The notes: generated by a model from the letters alone, not told the origin. Shown: positions 16,974 through 26,803, counted from the stretch's first letter. The stretch: DNA of 64,000 bases from Halorussus limi (GCF_023238205.1 NZ_CP096659.1:1727626-1791625), one strand, 5' to 3'. Numbers and translations are program-made.

Positions 16974-17339
16974 TTACTCTCCGAACTCGAAATACAGGTC
17001 GTAGTGGTCCTCACACCCCGGATTGAACGCCGCGCCGCAGTCCGGACACCGATGCTCGCCGTCTACGAACTCGCGGGGCGTCAGCCCCGCGCCGCAGACG
17101 CCGCACAGCGCCGCCGCCTCGTCACTCTCGACCGACAGGCGCTCGGCCTCGTGGTCCGCCGCGGCGTCGTGACACCGGAAGCAGGGGTAGAACGCCTCAC
17201 AGCAGGCGAACCGCAGGGCCACCACGTCGCGGTCGGTGTCGTAGTGGGCGCACCGGGTCTCCGGCCCGACTTCGACGCCCCGGACCGCCCGGCCGTGGAT
17301 TTCCCGTTCCATCGTCGTTTCGCAATCTTCGCGCTTCAT
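16974..17339 (-). CDS. CHY zinc finger protein
   Basis: A 121-residue protein. It has the CHY-type pattern: CAHYDTDRDVVALRF, CCEAFYPCFRCHD, then CGVCG and CPDCGAAFNPGCEDHY. These Cys/His residues bind about three zinc ions. Related domains occur in eukaryotic E3 ligases such as RCHY1 and in mitochondrial Hot13; the archaeal role is unknown. It starts 18 bases after the aminopeptidase stop and is probably co-transcribed. A later ATG at 17312 (MEREIHG) is an alternative start. Confidence 0.88.
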   Translation of the reverse strand: MKREDCETTMEREIHGRAVRGVEVGPETRCAHYDTDRDVVALRFACCEAFYPCFRCHDAAADHEAERLSVESDEAAALCGVCGAGLTPREFVDGEHRCPDCGAAFNPGCEDHYDLYFEFGE

Positions 17340-17357
17340 CGCGGTTCAGTCCGCGTC

Positions 17358-18302
17358 TCAGGGCTGTGGCAGGTCGATTTCCTCGCCGTCGACGTACACC
17401 GTCGGTTCGCGGAGGATACCGTCGAAGTGAATCGGGGCCTCGGTGTCGCCGCCGATGCCCGCGTCGTCGCCGATGGCGATGTGGACCGTGCCCGCCGCCT
17501 TCTCGTCGAGCAGGACCGACCCGACCAGTTCCGTGACCGCGACGTTCGTCCCGATGCCGAGTTCCGCGAGGTTGTAGGCCGCGTCGCCGACCTCCTCGGC
17601 CGCGTCCTCGACCTGCCCGCGAATCTCGTCGTCGGAGATGCGCGTGACCTGCCCGCCCTCCACGTCGAATTCGAGGGTCTGGCCCTCGTCCAGCAGGCCG
17701 TGGGGCATCATCGTCCCGTCCACGACGTAGGTGCCGTCGGCGTCCTCGGGGCTGACGAACACCTCGCCCGCCGGGAGGTTCGAGAACCCGCCCGCCTCGT
17801 GGACGATGCCGGTGTCGTCGTGCCACTCCCGGCTTCCCGGTTCGAAGGTGATGTCGGTGCCCTGCGGGGAGGTGACTCGAATCTCGTCGGCGTCCTCGAC
17901 CTGCGCCAGCACGTCGTCGCAGTGGGCCGCGATGGTCTCGTAGTCGGCCTCCAGTCCCGTGGTGAAGACCTCCTCGGTGATGCCGGGGAGGGTGGCACCG
18001 CGCGCTCCGGCCTCGTTGGCCTCGCCGCGGGCGCGGGTGTGGCTCAGGCTCTTTGTCGTCGGCGCGAGGAACACGTCGCTTCCGGCCATCGCCGCGGAGA
18101 CCGGTTCCGGCGGTTCCGCCCCGTGGGACGCGCCCGGCGGGAACCGGACGATGGTCGCGTCGTCGGTGACCTCGCTGGCCACGTCGTAGAGCGCCTCGCC
18201 GATGGGTTCGCGCTTGTCGTCGGTGACGATGCAACACGACTCGGTCGCTTCGAGGGCGAGACACTGCATGATGGCGGTCTCGGCCGCGTCTCGGAGGCTC
18301 AT
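17358..18302 (-). CDS. M29-like (AmpS/aminopeptidase T) metallopeptidase
   Basis: A 314-residue protein similar to the aminopeptidase T/AmpS family. Motifs visible are LSHTRARGEANEAGARGATL, FPPGASHGAEPPEP and the acidic metal-binding residues near TNVAVTELVGSVLLDEK and GTVHIAIGDD. It is shorter than classical bacterial M29 enzymes (about 400), as is usual for the archaeal group. I chose ATG 18302 (MSLRDAAETAIMQC), since the upstream extension is arginine-rich shadow sequence. Confidence 0.82.
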   Translation of the reverse strand: MSLRDAAETAIMQCLALEATESCCIVTDDKREPIGEALYDVASEVTDDATIVRFPPGASHGAEPPEPVSAAMAGSDVFLAPTTKSLSHTRARGEANEAGARGATLPGITEEVFTTGLEADYETIAAHCDDVLAQVEDADEIRVTSPQGTDITFEPGSREWHDDTGIVHEAGGFSNLPAGEVFVSPEDADGTYVVDGTMMPHGLLDEGQTLEFDVEGGQVTRISDDEIRGQVEDAAEEVGDAAYNLAELGIGTNVAVTELVGSVLLDEKAAGTVHIAIGDDAGIGGDTEAPIHFDGILREPTVYVDGEEIDLPQP

Positions 18303-18397
18303 GCTCGGCAGGTCGGTCGGCGAGAGGTTAGGTCTTGTCTCTTCGAGTGAAGCGAACGAAGGCTCGACGGAACTCGTCTCCGACGGTCGAACGCGAC

Positions 18398-19228
18398 TCA
18401 CCCGCCGGACGCGCCCGTCTCGTCCTCGCCGGCGTCCGTCGCCTCGAACGGTTTCAACTGCTCGGCCTCGGTGAAGGCGTACTGGCCGACGAGCAACGTA
18501 CTCGTCATGCTCGTCAATCCGCCCGCCGCGAACAGCATCGCCATTATCACGAACTGGTACTCCGCGGCGTAGATGGGGTTCGCGCCCGCGAGAATCATAC
18601 CGGACATCATTCCCGGGATGTAGACGAGTCCGAGACTCTTCAGCGAGTCCACCATGGGGATGAGCGAGGCCCGGACGCTCGTCGTCGCGTAGTCGGAGAC
18701 GACCTTTCCCGGCGGGACGCCGAGCGAGAGGACCGCCTCGATCTCCTCGCGGTTCGACTGGATTTCGCCTCTGAACCGGTCGAGAGCCAGCGAGTTGGTC
18801 TTCATCGCGTTGGCGATTATCATCCCGCCGACCGGAATGAGGTTCCGTACCGTCGGTTCTATCGCGCCCGCCGCGAGCATCGTCGTGATGACGACGCCCG
18901 CGCCGAAGAGGATACTGACGAGGGAGACTCGGAACACTCCCGGCACGCCCTCGCCCCGGTCCTTCGATATCCACGCCGCTATCGCTATCATGGCGAGGAC
19001 GACGACGCCGCTCCAGACGAACGGCACGGCGAACAGGACGCCGATGAACGCGCCCATCGCGACGACCTGCACGAACCCCCTGACGAACGCCCGGCCGAGT
19101 TCGGATTCGAGGTCGAGATTCCGGAGGTACGAGACGCCGAGTACGAGCGCGGCCAGCGCGGACGCGACCCCGACCTGCGCGAGTCCCCGCAGGACGACCG
19201 GGTCCCGAAGTTGTTCGATGAGGCTCAC
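18398..19228 (-). CDS. FetB/UPF0014-type ABC transporter permease
   Basis: A 276-residue membrane protein with about seven helices. The conserved family sequence is visible: IPVGGMIIANAMKT, then VLSLGVPPGKVV and SLKSLGLVYIPGMMSGMILAG. E. coli FetB works with FetA in iron export. The start overlaps the FetA stop by four bases (ATGA-type overlap), so the two are translationally coupled. Confidence 0.9.
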   Translation of the reverse strand: MSLIEQLRDPVVLRGLAQVGVASALAALVLGVSYLRNLDLESELGRAFVRGFVQVVAMGAFIGVLFAVPFVWSGVVVLAMIAIAAWISKDRGEGVPGVFRVSLVSILFGAGVVITTMLAAGAIEPTVRNLIPVGGMIIANAMKTNSLALDRFRGEIQSNREEIEAVLSLGVPPGKVVSDYATTSVRASLIPMVDSLKSLGLVYIPGMMSGMILAGANPIYAAEYQFVIMAMLFAAGGLTSMTSTLLVGQYAFTEAEQLKPFEATDAGEDETGASGG

Positions 19229-19896
19229 GCGACGACCTCCCGGACCGGACCCTCCGCGGTCACGCGCCCGTCCTCGAAGACGGCGACCCGGTCGGCGAGT
19301 CGCCTCGCCTGCTCGCGGTCGTGGGTCACCAGCACGTACGTCAACCCGAACTCGTCCCGGAGGTCGCCGAGCAACTCCTCGACTCGCGTCTCGGAGGCCG
19401 CGTCCAGACTCGACGTCGGTTCGTCGAGCAACAGCACCTCCGGCCGATTCAGGACGCTTCTGGCGATGGCGACCCGCTGTGCTTCGCCGCCGGAGAGGTC
19501 GTCCACCTTCCGCGGTCCGTACCCTGAGAGGTCCACCCGGTCGAGGAGGCTCTCGACCCGCCCGTCGTCCACGGACTCCCCCCGCAATCGCGGACCGACG
19601 GTGACGTTCTCGCGGACGGTGCCGTTACGGAGCGCGGGACGTTGGGGGACGTAGCCGACGCGGTGGCGAAGTTCTTGGGGCGGAACGTCCCGATAATCCG
19701 TCCCGTCGAGGTAGACCGTGCCCGCGGTCGGTTCGTCCAGTCGGTTGAGCAGACGGAGGAACGACGACTTCCCGGCCCCCGAGGGACCGAGCACTCCGAG
19801 GACGTCGCCCTCGTCTACCGACAGCGAGACCGAATCGACGATTCGGTCGCCGCCGACCTCGCGCGTGAGGCGCTCGGTTTCGATTACAGGGGTCAT
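19225..19896 (-). CDS. FetA-type ABC transporter ATP-binding protein
   Basis: A 223-residue ATPase with Walker A GPSGAGKSSFL (~38), Q-loop YVPQRPALRNG, signature LSGGEAQR, Walker B VLLLDEPTSSLD and the switch VTHDREQ. It is the partner of the downstream permease. The substrate is inferred as iron or another small ion only from the family. Confidence 0.9.
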   Translation of the reverse strand: MTPVIETERLTREVGGDRIVDSVSLSVDEGDVLGVLGPSGAGKSSFLRLLNRLDEPTAGTVYLDGTDYRDVPPQELRHRVGYVPQRPALRNGTVRENVTVGPRLRGESVDDGRVESLLDRVDLSGYGPRKVDDLSGGEAQRVAIARSVLNRPEVLLLDEPTSSLDAASETRVEELLGDLRDEFGLTYVLVTHDREQARRLADRVAVFEDGRVTAEGPVREVVA

Positions 19897-20042
19897 GGGT
19901 GTAGATTGTCGCCGAGACCGTTTGTATTCCCCTCCCTCTGATAGCGTAGCGTCCCGATATCAGGGGATTACTCGGAACGGAGTTAATTTCTCCGAAGGCG
20001 GCTCGAAACCATTATGCGCGTCGGCGTTGGAACTGCGAGTAC

Positions 20043-21056
20043 ATGCTACGGGTCGGAGTCAACGGATACGGGACCATCGGCAAGCGAGTCGCGGACGCGG
20101 TCCGCGCCCAACCGGACATGGAAGTCGTCGGCGTCGCCAAGACGCGGCCCAACTTCGAGGCCGAGCAGGCCGTCGAGAAGGGCTTCCCGCTCTACGCCGC
20201 GGTCGAGGACCGCGTGGAGTTGTTCGACGAGGCGGGCATCGAACTCGCCGGGATGGTCGAGGAACTGGTCGCCGACAGCGACGTCATCGTCGACGCCTGT
20301 CCCTCCGGCATCGGCGAGCAGAACGCCGAGATGTACGCCGAGTACGACACGCCCGCGCTGTATCAGGGCGGCGAGTCGGCCGACTTCGTGGACGCCAGTT
20401 TCAACGCCCGGTCGAACTTCTCGGACGCCAGCGGCGCCGACCACGTCCGCGTGGTCTCGTGTAACACCACGGGCCTCTCGCGTCTCGTCGCACCGCTCCG
20501 CGAGGAGTACGGCGTCGAGAAAGTCCGGACTACGCTGGTCCGTCGCGGCGGCGACCCCGCCCAGACCGGCCGCGGTCCCATCAACGACATCGTGCCGAAC
20601 CCGGTCACGCTCCCGTCCCACCACGGACCGGACGTGAACACTATCTTCCCGGACCTCGACATCGACACTCTCGGTCTAAAGGTGCCCGCGACGCTGATGC
20701 ACATGCACAGCGTCAACGTCACGCTCGAATCCGAACCCGACGCCGACGAGGTTCGCGACCTGCTCGAAGGCGAGTCGCGACTGTTCGTCATCCCCGACCA
20801 CTTCGACATCGACGGCGCGGGCAAGTTGAAGGAGTACGCCCAAGACGTTGGCCGCCCGCGCGGCGACATCTGGGAGAACTGCGTCTGGGGCGAGTCCGTG
20901 ACGACCGAGGGCGACGACCTCTACCTCTTCCAGGCCATCCATCAGGAGAGCGACGTGGTGCCCGAGAACGTGGACGCCGTCCGCGCGGTCACGAATTCGG
21001 CCGACGCCGAGGAGAGCATCCGGAAGACCAACGAAGCGCTCGGCATGGGCATCTGA
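20043..21056 (+). CDS. gapB: type II glyceraldehyde-3-phosphate dehydrogenase
   Basis: A 337-residue enzyme. The N-terminus [17 protein letters not shown] is the archaeal type II Rossmann motif, catalytic Cys140 is in [11 protein letters not shown], and [15 protein letters not shown] sequence (here [11 protein letters not shown]) follows. It converts glyceraldehyde-3-phosphate to 1,3-bisphosphoglycerate with NADP(H) and in haloarchaea serves gluconeogenesis. TTATGCG at about 20013 could be its promoter box. Confidence 0.94.
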   Translation: MLRVGVNGYGTIGKRVADAVRAQPDMEVVGVAKTRPNFEAEQAVEKGFPLYAAVEDRVELFDEAGIELAGMVEELVADSDVIVDACPSGIGEQNAEMYAEYDTPALYQGGESADFVDASFNARSNFSDASGADHVRVVSCNTTGLSRLVAPLREEYGVEKVRTTLVRRGGDPAQTGRGPINDIVPNPVTLPSHHGPDVNTIFPDLDIDTLGLKVPATLMHMHSVNVTLESEPDADEVRDLLEGESRLFVIPDHFDIDGAGKLKEYAQDVGRPRGDIWENCVWGESVTTEGDDLYLFQAIHQESDVVPENVDAVRAVTNSADAEESIRKTNEALGMGI

Positions 21057-21286
21057 CGGACGCGCCGGGCGTCGCGACGCCGTCCTGCCGTTTCGAAAAC
21101 GGAGAGGGTTGGTTAGCGGGGGCGATACGGGGACCGAACTGCGTCACTGCGTGATTGGCATCGTGATGCCTCCGCCAGTAATTTGCACGGCTTCACATAT
21201 ATGTTTTCTCCGAACCGCCACAGTCGAAAGTCAGCGACGAACCCTGGTGCCAAAGGCTTTTGCTTGCATGCGCCTTATTCGCGACC

Positions 21287-21691
21287 ATGCGAAGAGACGA
21301 CCGCGACGACCCCTTCGACGACCTCTTCCGCGAGATAGAGCGCATGATGAACGAGATGATGGGCGAAGACTTCGACATGCACGTCGAGCGCGGCGGCGGT
21401 GCTGGCGGCCAGACCGGGTTCGGGACCGAGACCCACGTCGACATCCACGAGAGCGACGACACGGTGCGCGTCATCGCGGACCTCCCCGGCGTCGAGAAGG
21501 AGGACATCGACCTCAAGTGCGACGGCGAGGTGCTGACCATCAGCGCCGGGAGCGACCACCGCCAGTACGACGAGCGCGTCAGTCTGCCCGCGCAGGTCGA
21601 CGAACACTCCGCGTCGGCGACCTACAACAACGGCGTCCTCGAAGTCCAGTTGGAGAAGGCCGAGGACTCGGCCGACATCGACGTGCAGTAA
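21287..21691 (+). CDS. hsp20: Hsp20/alpha-crystallin small heat-shock protein
   Basis: A 134-residue protein. A short D/R/M-rich N-terminus is followed by the alpha-crystallin domain (~50-130) with VRVIADLPGVEKEDIDLKC and ATYNNGVLEVQLEK. It is an ATP-independent holdase. I start at ATG 21287 (MRRDDRDDPF), because upstream codons give no acidic sequence. A run of five T at 21730-21734 follows the gene. Confidence 0.92.
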   Translation: MRRDDRDDPFDDLFREIERMMNEMMGEDFDMHVERGGGAGGQTGFGTETHVDIHESDDTVRVIADLPGVEKEDIDLKCDGEVLTISAGSDHRQYDERVSLPAQVDEHSASATYNNGVLEVQLEKAEDSADIDVQ

Positions 21692-21729
21692 TCGGTCCCC
21701 GACGGCTTCGCTCGCGGAAGTTCTGTCTC

Positions 21730-21734
21730 TTTTT
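21730..21734 (+). terminator. T-run after hsp20
   Basis: Five T residues about 40 bases after the stop codon in otherwise GC-rich sequence. Confidence 0.4.
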
Positions 21735-21823
21735 CGAGGTTCGCAGGCCCGGTCTTCTCGAACGACTTCTCCGCCGCGAAACTCCACGTGCTTTTACGCG
21801 CGGACGACGTAGCCGACCATAGT

Positions 21824-22477
21824 ATGAGCGAAACTGCGGAACGCGTCGCGGTGACGTGTCCCTCCTGTTCGCCCGACGTGGAGACGGTCCACGAGGTGCT
21901 CAAGGACGGGAGCGGGCAGTTCACCGTGCGCTGTACGGAGTGCAGTCACGTCCACAAGACGACGATAGAGACCGAGGAGGAAGTCGAGCGCGACGTGGTG
22001 GTCTCCCAAGACGGCGAGTCGTTCACGGCCACCGTGGACGCGCCCCCGAAGGAGACCGTCGCGGTCGGCGAGGAGTTCGTCCTCGAAACGCCCGAGGCCA
22101 TAATGGTCGTGCGCATCACCGACCTCCAGTTGGGCGACGAGAAGCGAACCGACGAGGCGAACGTCGAGGACGTCGAGACGTTCTGGACCCGCGCCGTGGA
22201 CAACGTCCGGGTCAACGTCACCGTCAACCCGAACGACGGACGCCGCGACGACTCGCGCGGCCTCAAAATCGACGTGCCGGGCGACCACGAGTTCACGGTC
22301 GGCGAAGTCGAGGAGTTCGGCGACGAGGAGTTCGAGGTCAAGTCCATCGCGGTCCGCGACGACGCGACGGGCTACGACTTCAATCCGCTCGGCGAGGAGG
22401 GCGACACCGCCGTCGCGAAGGACATCAAGCGCGTCTACGGCGACGACCAGACCTCGTCGGCGTGGTCGGCGTGGTGA
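21824..22477 (+). CDS. HVO_0476-family zinc finger protein
   Basis: A 217-residue protein. Two CxxC knuckles lie near the N-terminus (TCPSCSPD and RCTECSHVHK), followed by beta-rich sequence with an acidic surface. The length and layout match a haloarchaeal zinc-finger family named after HVO_0476. The role is unknown; nucleic-acid binding is possible. It is followed 22 bases later by pcm and may be co-transcribed with it. Confidence 0.85.
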   Translation: MSETAERVAVTCPSCSPDVETVHEVLKDGSGQFTVRCTECSHVHKTTIETEEEVERDVVVSQDGESFTATVDAPPKETVAVGEEFVLETPEAIMVVRITDLQLGDEKRTDEANVEDVETFWTRAVDNVRVNVTVNPNDGRRDDSRGLKIDVPGDHEFTVGEVEEFGDEEFEVKSIAVRDDATGYDFNPLGEEGDTAVAKDIKRVYGDDQTSSAWSAW

Positions 22478-22499
22478 AATCGGAACGCATCCACTGACA

Positions 22500-23174
22500 A
22501 TGTTCGGGGGAGGGGACGACGACACGACGGGTGACTACGAACGGGCCCGCGAGCGCATGGTCGAGCGACTCGCCGACCGCGAGAGCTTCGCCGACTCGAC
22601 GCTCGCCGCGATGCGGGCGGTTCCGCGCCACGAGTTCGTGCCACCGGCCCGCCGGGACCGCGCCTACGAGGATCGACCGCTTCCCATCGGGAGCGACCAG
22701 ACCATCAGCGCGCCCCACATGGTCGTGGCGATGGCGGACCTGCTCGATTTGGACGCCGGCGAGTCGGTCCTCGAAATCGGCACCGGGTGCGGCTATCACG
22801 CCGCGGTCACGGCCGAACTCGTCGGCGCGTCGAACGTCCACAGCGTCGAGTACCACGAGTCGCTGGCCGAGGAGACCCGAGAGCGACTCGGCCGACTGGG
22901 CTACGGAGATATCTCTGTCCGCGTCGGCGACGGCCGCGAGGGCTGGCCGGTCCACGCGCCCTACGACGCCGCGTATCTGACCTGCGCCGCGCCGGAGTTC
23001 CCGAGCGCGGTGGTCGAGCAGGTCCGACCCGGGGGCCGACTGCTCGGCCCGCTCGACGCCTCGACCGGTCGGTCGCCCGGCCAGCACCTCGTCTTCGCGC
23101 GCCGTCGCGCCGACGGCGGTCTCGACCGCGAGAGCCACGGTCGGGTTCGGTTCGTGCCGATGCAGGGAGACTAA
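22500..23174 (+). CDS. pcm: protein-L-isoaspartate O-methyltransferase
   Basis: A 224-residue class I methyltransferase. Family motifs are RAVPRHEFVPPA, IGSDQTISAPHMV, SAM-binding VLEIGTGCGYHAAV and PYDAAYLTCAAPEFP. It repairs isoaspartyl residues in aged proteins using S-adenosylmethionine. First of three successive methyltransferase genes on the same strand with gaps of about 25 bases. Confidence 0.94.
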   Translation: MFGGGDDDTTGDYERARERMVERLADRESFADSTLAAMRAVPRHEFVPPARRDRAYEDRPLPIGSDQTISAPHMVVAMADLLDLDAGESVLEIGTGCGYHAAVTAELVGASNVHSVEYHESLAEETRERLGRLGYGDISVRVGDGREGWPVHAPYDAAYLTCAAPEFPSAVVEQVRPGGRLLGPLDASTGRSPGQHLVFARRRADGGLDRESHGRVRFVPMQGD

Positions 23175-23199
23175 GCCGACGCCGCTACACGCTCCTGAC

Positions 23200-24165
23200 A
23201 TGGACTACCGCGAAGCCCTGCTTCTCTGGGCCGCCCGCGAGACGGGGGTCCTCGAAGCCGTCACGACCGACGCCGAGACGCCCGCCGAAGTCGCGGCCGA
23301 GACCGGCGTCACCGAGCGCGCCGCCCGCATCGTCGTCGAAGCGATGGCCGAGTTGGGGTATCTGGAAGCGGTCGGCGACGCCGCCAGCGGCGCAGACGGA
23401 GAGGCGGACCCGACCGAGACGCGATACGAAATCACGAACCGCGCGCTCGGGTTCGTCGCCAAGACGGACGTGCGCTCCATCGGCCCGGTCCCGCACGCGC
23501 TCGACTGCGTGGACCGCTGGATTCGACTGCCCGAGACGATGCGAACCGGCGACCCGCCCGCGCCCGAGACGGCCTCGGAGGACTGGACGTCCAACTTCGC
23601 GGGCGCGATGGCGAGTACCGACGACGCCGCTGTCCGGGCGAGCGTCACCGCCGCTGTCCACCGGAATCCCGACGCCGGGCGCGTGCTGGACGCCGGGGGC
23701 GGGCCGGGGGTCTTCGCCAAGGAGTTCGTCCGGCGAGGATTCGACGTGACGCTGGTCGACCGCCCCGAGGTAATCGACGTCGACCGGCGGTTCCTCGAAC
23801 GCGAACCCGTCGAGCTGGTCGCGGGAGACATCACCGAGGACCTTCCGTCGGGCGGGTTCGGCCTCGTGTTCTGCTCGCGGGTGGCTCACGGTCTCTCGCC
23901 AGACGAGAACCGCCGATTTCTGGCCAACGCCTTCGACGCGCTCGACCCCGGCGGCGCCGTCGTCCTGACCGACCGAGTTCGGGGGCGGACCGACGACGCT
24001 GCGCTGTTCGGCGCGCACATGCTCGCCCAGACCGAGGCGGGCGACACCTACACCGAGTCCCAGTTCCGAACGTGGCTCCGCGACGCCGGATTCGAAGACG
24101 TGGAGGTCCGGGACGTACCCGGCCTCGACGGGCAGGTCATCGCCGGACGGCGGCCGGGCGATTGA
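23200..24165 (+). CDS. SAM-dependent O-methyltransferase with winged-helix dimerisation domain
   Basis: A 321-residue protein. The N-terminal ~100 residues form a winged helix (TPAEVAAETGVTERAARIVV), as in plant-type O-methyltransferases. The C-terminal Rossmann domain shows the SAM loop VLDAGGGPGVFAKEFV and DVTLVDRPEVI. Such enzymes methylate small hydroxyl substrates; the substrate is unknown. The spacing to both isoaspartate methyltransferases suggests one operon. Confidence 0.88.
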   Translation: MDYREALLLWAARETGVLEAVTTDAETPAEVAAETGVTERAARIVVEAMAELGYLEAVGDAASGADGEADPTETRYEITNRALGFVAKTDVRSIGPVPHALDCVDRWIRLPETMRTGDPPAPETASEDWTSNFAGAMASTDDAAVRASVTAAVHRNPDAGRVLDAGGGPGVFAKEFVRRGFDVTLVDRPEVIDVDRRFLEREPVELVAGDITEDLPSGGFGLVFCSRVAHGLSPDENRRFLANAFDALDPGGAVVLTDRVRGRTDDAALFGAHMLAQTEAGDTYTESQFRTWLRDAGFEDVEVRDVPGLDGQVIAGRRPGD

Positions 24166-24190
24166 AGTTCTCTCGTCACCGAGGGAGCGT

Positions 24191-24955
24191 ATGGAACTCG
24201 CGGTGCTGCGAGACGACATGGTCGACAGCCTCGAACACGACTCGAAGGGAGTCGTCTCCAGCGAGAGCGTCAGCGCCGCGATGCGCGCAGTCCCGCGCCA
24301 CGAGTTCGTCGACGACGACCGACTCGCCTACGCCGACCGGTCGTTCGAGCATCGGGGGACACGCGTCCTCGCGCCGAGTACCGCGGCCCGCCTGCTGGAG
24401 GCGCTCGCCCCCGAAGAGGGCGATTCTGTCCTCGTCGTCGGCGCCGGCGTGGGCTACACCGCGGCCGTACTCGCGGAAATCGTCGGCGAGCGCAACGTCC
24501 ACGCGGTCGATATCACCCGGAACGTGGTGTGGGACGCCCGGAGCAACCTCGCGTCGGCGGGCTACGAGGGCGTCTTCGTGGACTGCCGGAACGGCGCGGA
24601 CGGCCTACCGGAGTACGCGCCCTTCGACTGCATCCTCGTGGAGGCTGCTGCGGCCGACCCGCCGCGCACCCTGGTCCGACAACTCGCCCTCGACGGCCGA
24701 CTCGTCATCCCGGTCGGCATCGGCGAACAGTCGCTGACCGTGGTCCGGGGCGACGACCCGTCGGACCCCGAGACCCAACCGCTCGGTACGGTGGCGTTCC
24801 AGCCGCTGCTCGTGGAGGGCGAACAGGCCGGGTCCATCGAGCGCAACCGGACCGTCCGCGAGGACCGCGAGCGCGCTGAGCGCGCTCGCGAGCGCCGAAC
24901 CGGATGGGAGCACGAGTGGATAGACTGGGACGGCGACGGCAGTCTCCCCGAGTGA
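24191..24955 (+). CDS. second protein-L-isoaspartate O-methyltransferase-like protein
   Basis: A 254-residue protein with RAVPRHEFVDDDRLAYADR, SAM loop VLVVGAGVGYTAAVLAE and FDCILVEAAAADPP. The TISAP substrate loop of pcm is replaced by GTRVLAPSTAARL, so substrate specificity may differ. It has an R/E-rich C-terminal extension. It is the paralogue of the pcm gene 1 kb upstream. Confidence 0.88.
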   Translation: MELAVLRDDMVDSLEHDSKGVVSSESVSAAMRAVPRHEFVDDDRLAYADRSFEHRGTRVLAPSTAARLLEALAPEEGDSVLVVGAGVGYTAAVLAEIVGERNVHAVDITRNVVWDARSNLASAGYEGVFVDCRNGADGLPEYAPFDCILVEAAAADPPRTLVRQLALDGRLVIPVGIGEQSLTVVRGDDPSDPETQPLGTVAFQPLLVEGEQAGSIERNRTVREDRERAERARERRTGWEHEWIDWDGDGSLPE

Positions 24956-25018
24956 GGTTTTTCGAGGTGTGCGCCGACTAGTCGCCGTTGGCGCTCTTCG
25001 GTGTTCTCGTCGCGTTCC

Positions 25019-25516
25019 TCATCCGTCTGCTAACACCAGTATCGCAGTGTTCTCGCGCTCGTCGGCGTAGTCGCTCCCGGCGGGCGGCTTGATTCGCACG
25101 TCGAGTGTGCCCTCCTGCTGATTCGACCCGAGAGTCGGGTCCACCGAGAGGGTAGCCTCGCCGCTTTCTCCGGTGGTCGCGGTCGCAGCGCCGTCGAGCG
25201 TGGCCGTGCCGCCCGTGACGACCACCGTCGCGCCGCTGACAGGTTTGCCCTCGGGGTCCACGACCGTCACGTCGACGTTGGTTTCCTCGGGGCCGATTAC
25301 GTCCGGTGCGGGCTTGGCGTCGAGTTCCGTGACGGTCAGGCCGCCGAGGCCCGAGAGCATGTTCATCATCACGCCGAGGCTGGCGACGCCGACCACGAGC
25401 GCGACGACGAGGCGAATCGGCAGGCCCTCGATGGCGCGGTCGTCGCCGCGGAACCGGCGGAAACGGTCGGAGCTAGCGTCCGCGAAGTAGCCGTAGTAGC
25501 CGAGTAGCGTTGTCAC
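25019..25516 (-). CDS. membrane-anchored protein with carboxypeptidase-regulatory-like domain
   Basis: A 165-residue protein. One transmembrane helix lies at ~33-55 (RLVVALVVGVASLGVMMNML). The outer domain is a beta sandwich of the carboxypeptidase-D regulatory/Ig-like type (VDVTVVDPEGKPVSGATVVV). Similar single-pass haloarchaeal proteins are often pilin-associated or of unknown function. It has no partner gene nearby. Confidence 0.8.
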   Translation of the reverse strand: MTTLLGYYGYFADASSDRFRRFRGDDRAIEGLPIRLVVALVVGVASLGVMMNMLSGLGGLTVTELDAKPAPDVIGPEETNVDVTVVDPEGKPVSGATVVVTGGTATLDGAATATTGESGEATLSVDPTLGSNQQEGTLDVRIKPPAGSDYADERENTAILVLADG

Positions 25517-25606
25517 GGGTGGGGTTCGTCCCGGTCTCGGATTTAAACCCTCGGGCGCTCGTCGGCCCCCGAAGGTTCAAGGCCGAGAGCGCGACCAACC
25601 GGTCCC

Positions 25607-26749
25607 GTGACTCACGTCCTCGGCCGCCGCTCGGGCGACGACGCCGCGACCACCGATTCCGACGGCGGTGACTCCGCGACCAGCGTTGACGGCGACACTT
25701 CCCGAAAAACTGCTATCTCCGGCCGCCTCGGGGCCTACCGCGCCCGCGACGGTAGCCGCGGCGCGGCGGTCCGAATCGACCTCGACGGCCCGCACGCCGG
25801 ACTCGTCGTCGGCAAGCGCGGCTACGGCAAGTCCTACACGCTCGGCGTCCTCGCCGAGGAACTCGCCCGGGCCGAGGGAGTCGCCCCGGTCGTCGCCGAC
25901 CCGATGGGAATCTTCTCGTCGCTCGCCGACTTCGGCACCGAAGTCGTCGCTGACCCCGCAGTCGCCGCCGACGCGCTCGCACCGCGAGCGTGGTGCGACC
26001 TCCTCGGTCTCGAACCGGCGGCCCCCGAGGGTGCGCTGGTCTGGCAGGCCGCGGCGGCCCGGTCGTCGGTCGACGGAATGCGGACGTTCGTCGCCGACGC
26101 CGACACCAAGGCCGACCGCGCGACCCGACGGGCGGCCGACAACCACCTCGCGCTCGCCGAGTCGTGGGGCGTCTTCGCCCCCGACGGCCTGACCCCGAGC
26201 GACCTGATCGAACCCGCGGCCGGAACCGTACTGGACCTCTCGGGACTCGACTCGGCGCCCGCGAACGCGGTCCTGCGAGCGGTCGCCGGCGGTCTCTACG
26301 ACCACTGCGTTCGCGGACGGCCGACCCGCCTCCCGTGGCTTCTGGTGGACGAAGCGCACGCCTTCTTCGCGTCCGAGGCCGGAAAAAGCCCGACTGGCTC
26401 CGCGACGGCGTCCCGGAACGTTGCGGCATCCGCGCTCCGGACCGTCCTCACCCGCGGTCGGCAACCGGGTCTGAGTTTCGTCGGAGCGACCCAGCGACCG
26501 AGCGCGCTCCCGGCCGTCGCCGTCTCGCAGGCCGACCTCCTGCTGGCTCACCGACTCACCTCGCGGGCCGACCTCGACGCGCTGGCCGCGGCCCGCCCGA
26601 CTTACCTCGGTTCGTTCGAGGAGCGCCTGCCCGCCGACCCGGGCGAGGTTCTGCTCGTGGACGACGCGACCGAGAGCGTCCACGCCGTCCGCATCAGGGA
26701 GCGCGAGACGGCACACGGTGGCGGAAGTCCGAGCGCGACAGGCCGATGA
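25607..26749 (+). CDS. HerA/DUF87-like P-loop ATPase
   Basis: A 380-residue protein starting at GTG 25607. It has Walker A GKRGYGKSYTLG (~69-80), Walker B LPWLLVDEAHAFF (~238-250) and a sensor/arginine-finger region ALRTVLTRGRQPGLSFV then GATQRPSALP. HerA-like ATPases pump DNA or proteins and often pair with nucleases; no partner is adjacent here, so the role remains open. Its TGA overlaps the GTG codon that begins the next frame. Confidence 0.87.
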   Translation: MTHVLGRRSGDDAATTDSDGGDSATSVDGDTSRKTAISGRLGAYRARDGSRGAAVRIDLDGPHAGLVVGKRGYGKSYTLGVLAEELARAEGVAPVVADPMGIFSSLADFGTEVVADPAVAADALAPRAWCDLLGLEPAAPEGALVWQAAAARSSVDGMRTFVADADTKADRATRRAADNHLALAESWGVFAPDGLTPSDLIEPAAGTVLDLSGLDSAPANAVLRAVAGGLYDHCVRGRPTRLPWLLVDEAHAFFASEAGKSPTGSATASRNVAASALRTVLTRGRQPGLSFVGATQRPSALPAVAVSQADLLLAHRLTSRADLDALAAARPTYLGSFEERLPADPGEVLLVDDATESVHAVRIRERETAHGGGSPSATGR

Positions 26750-26803
26750 GTGCGCTCCGAAAGCAGTTTCCCGGTCGGCGCATTCGTCTCGGACGAGAAC
26801 CGA

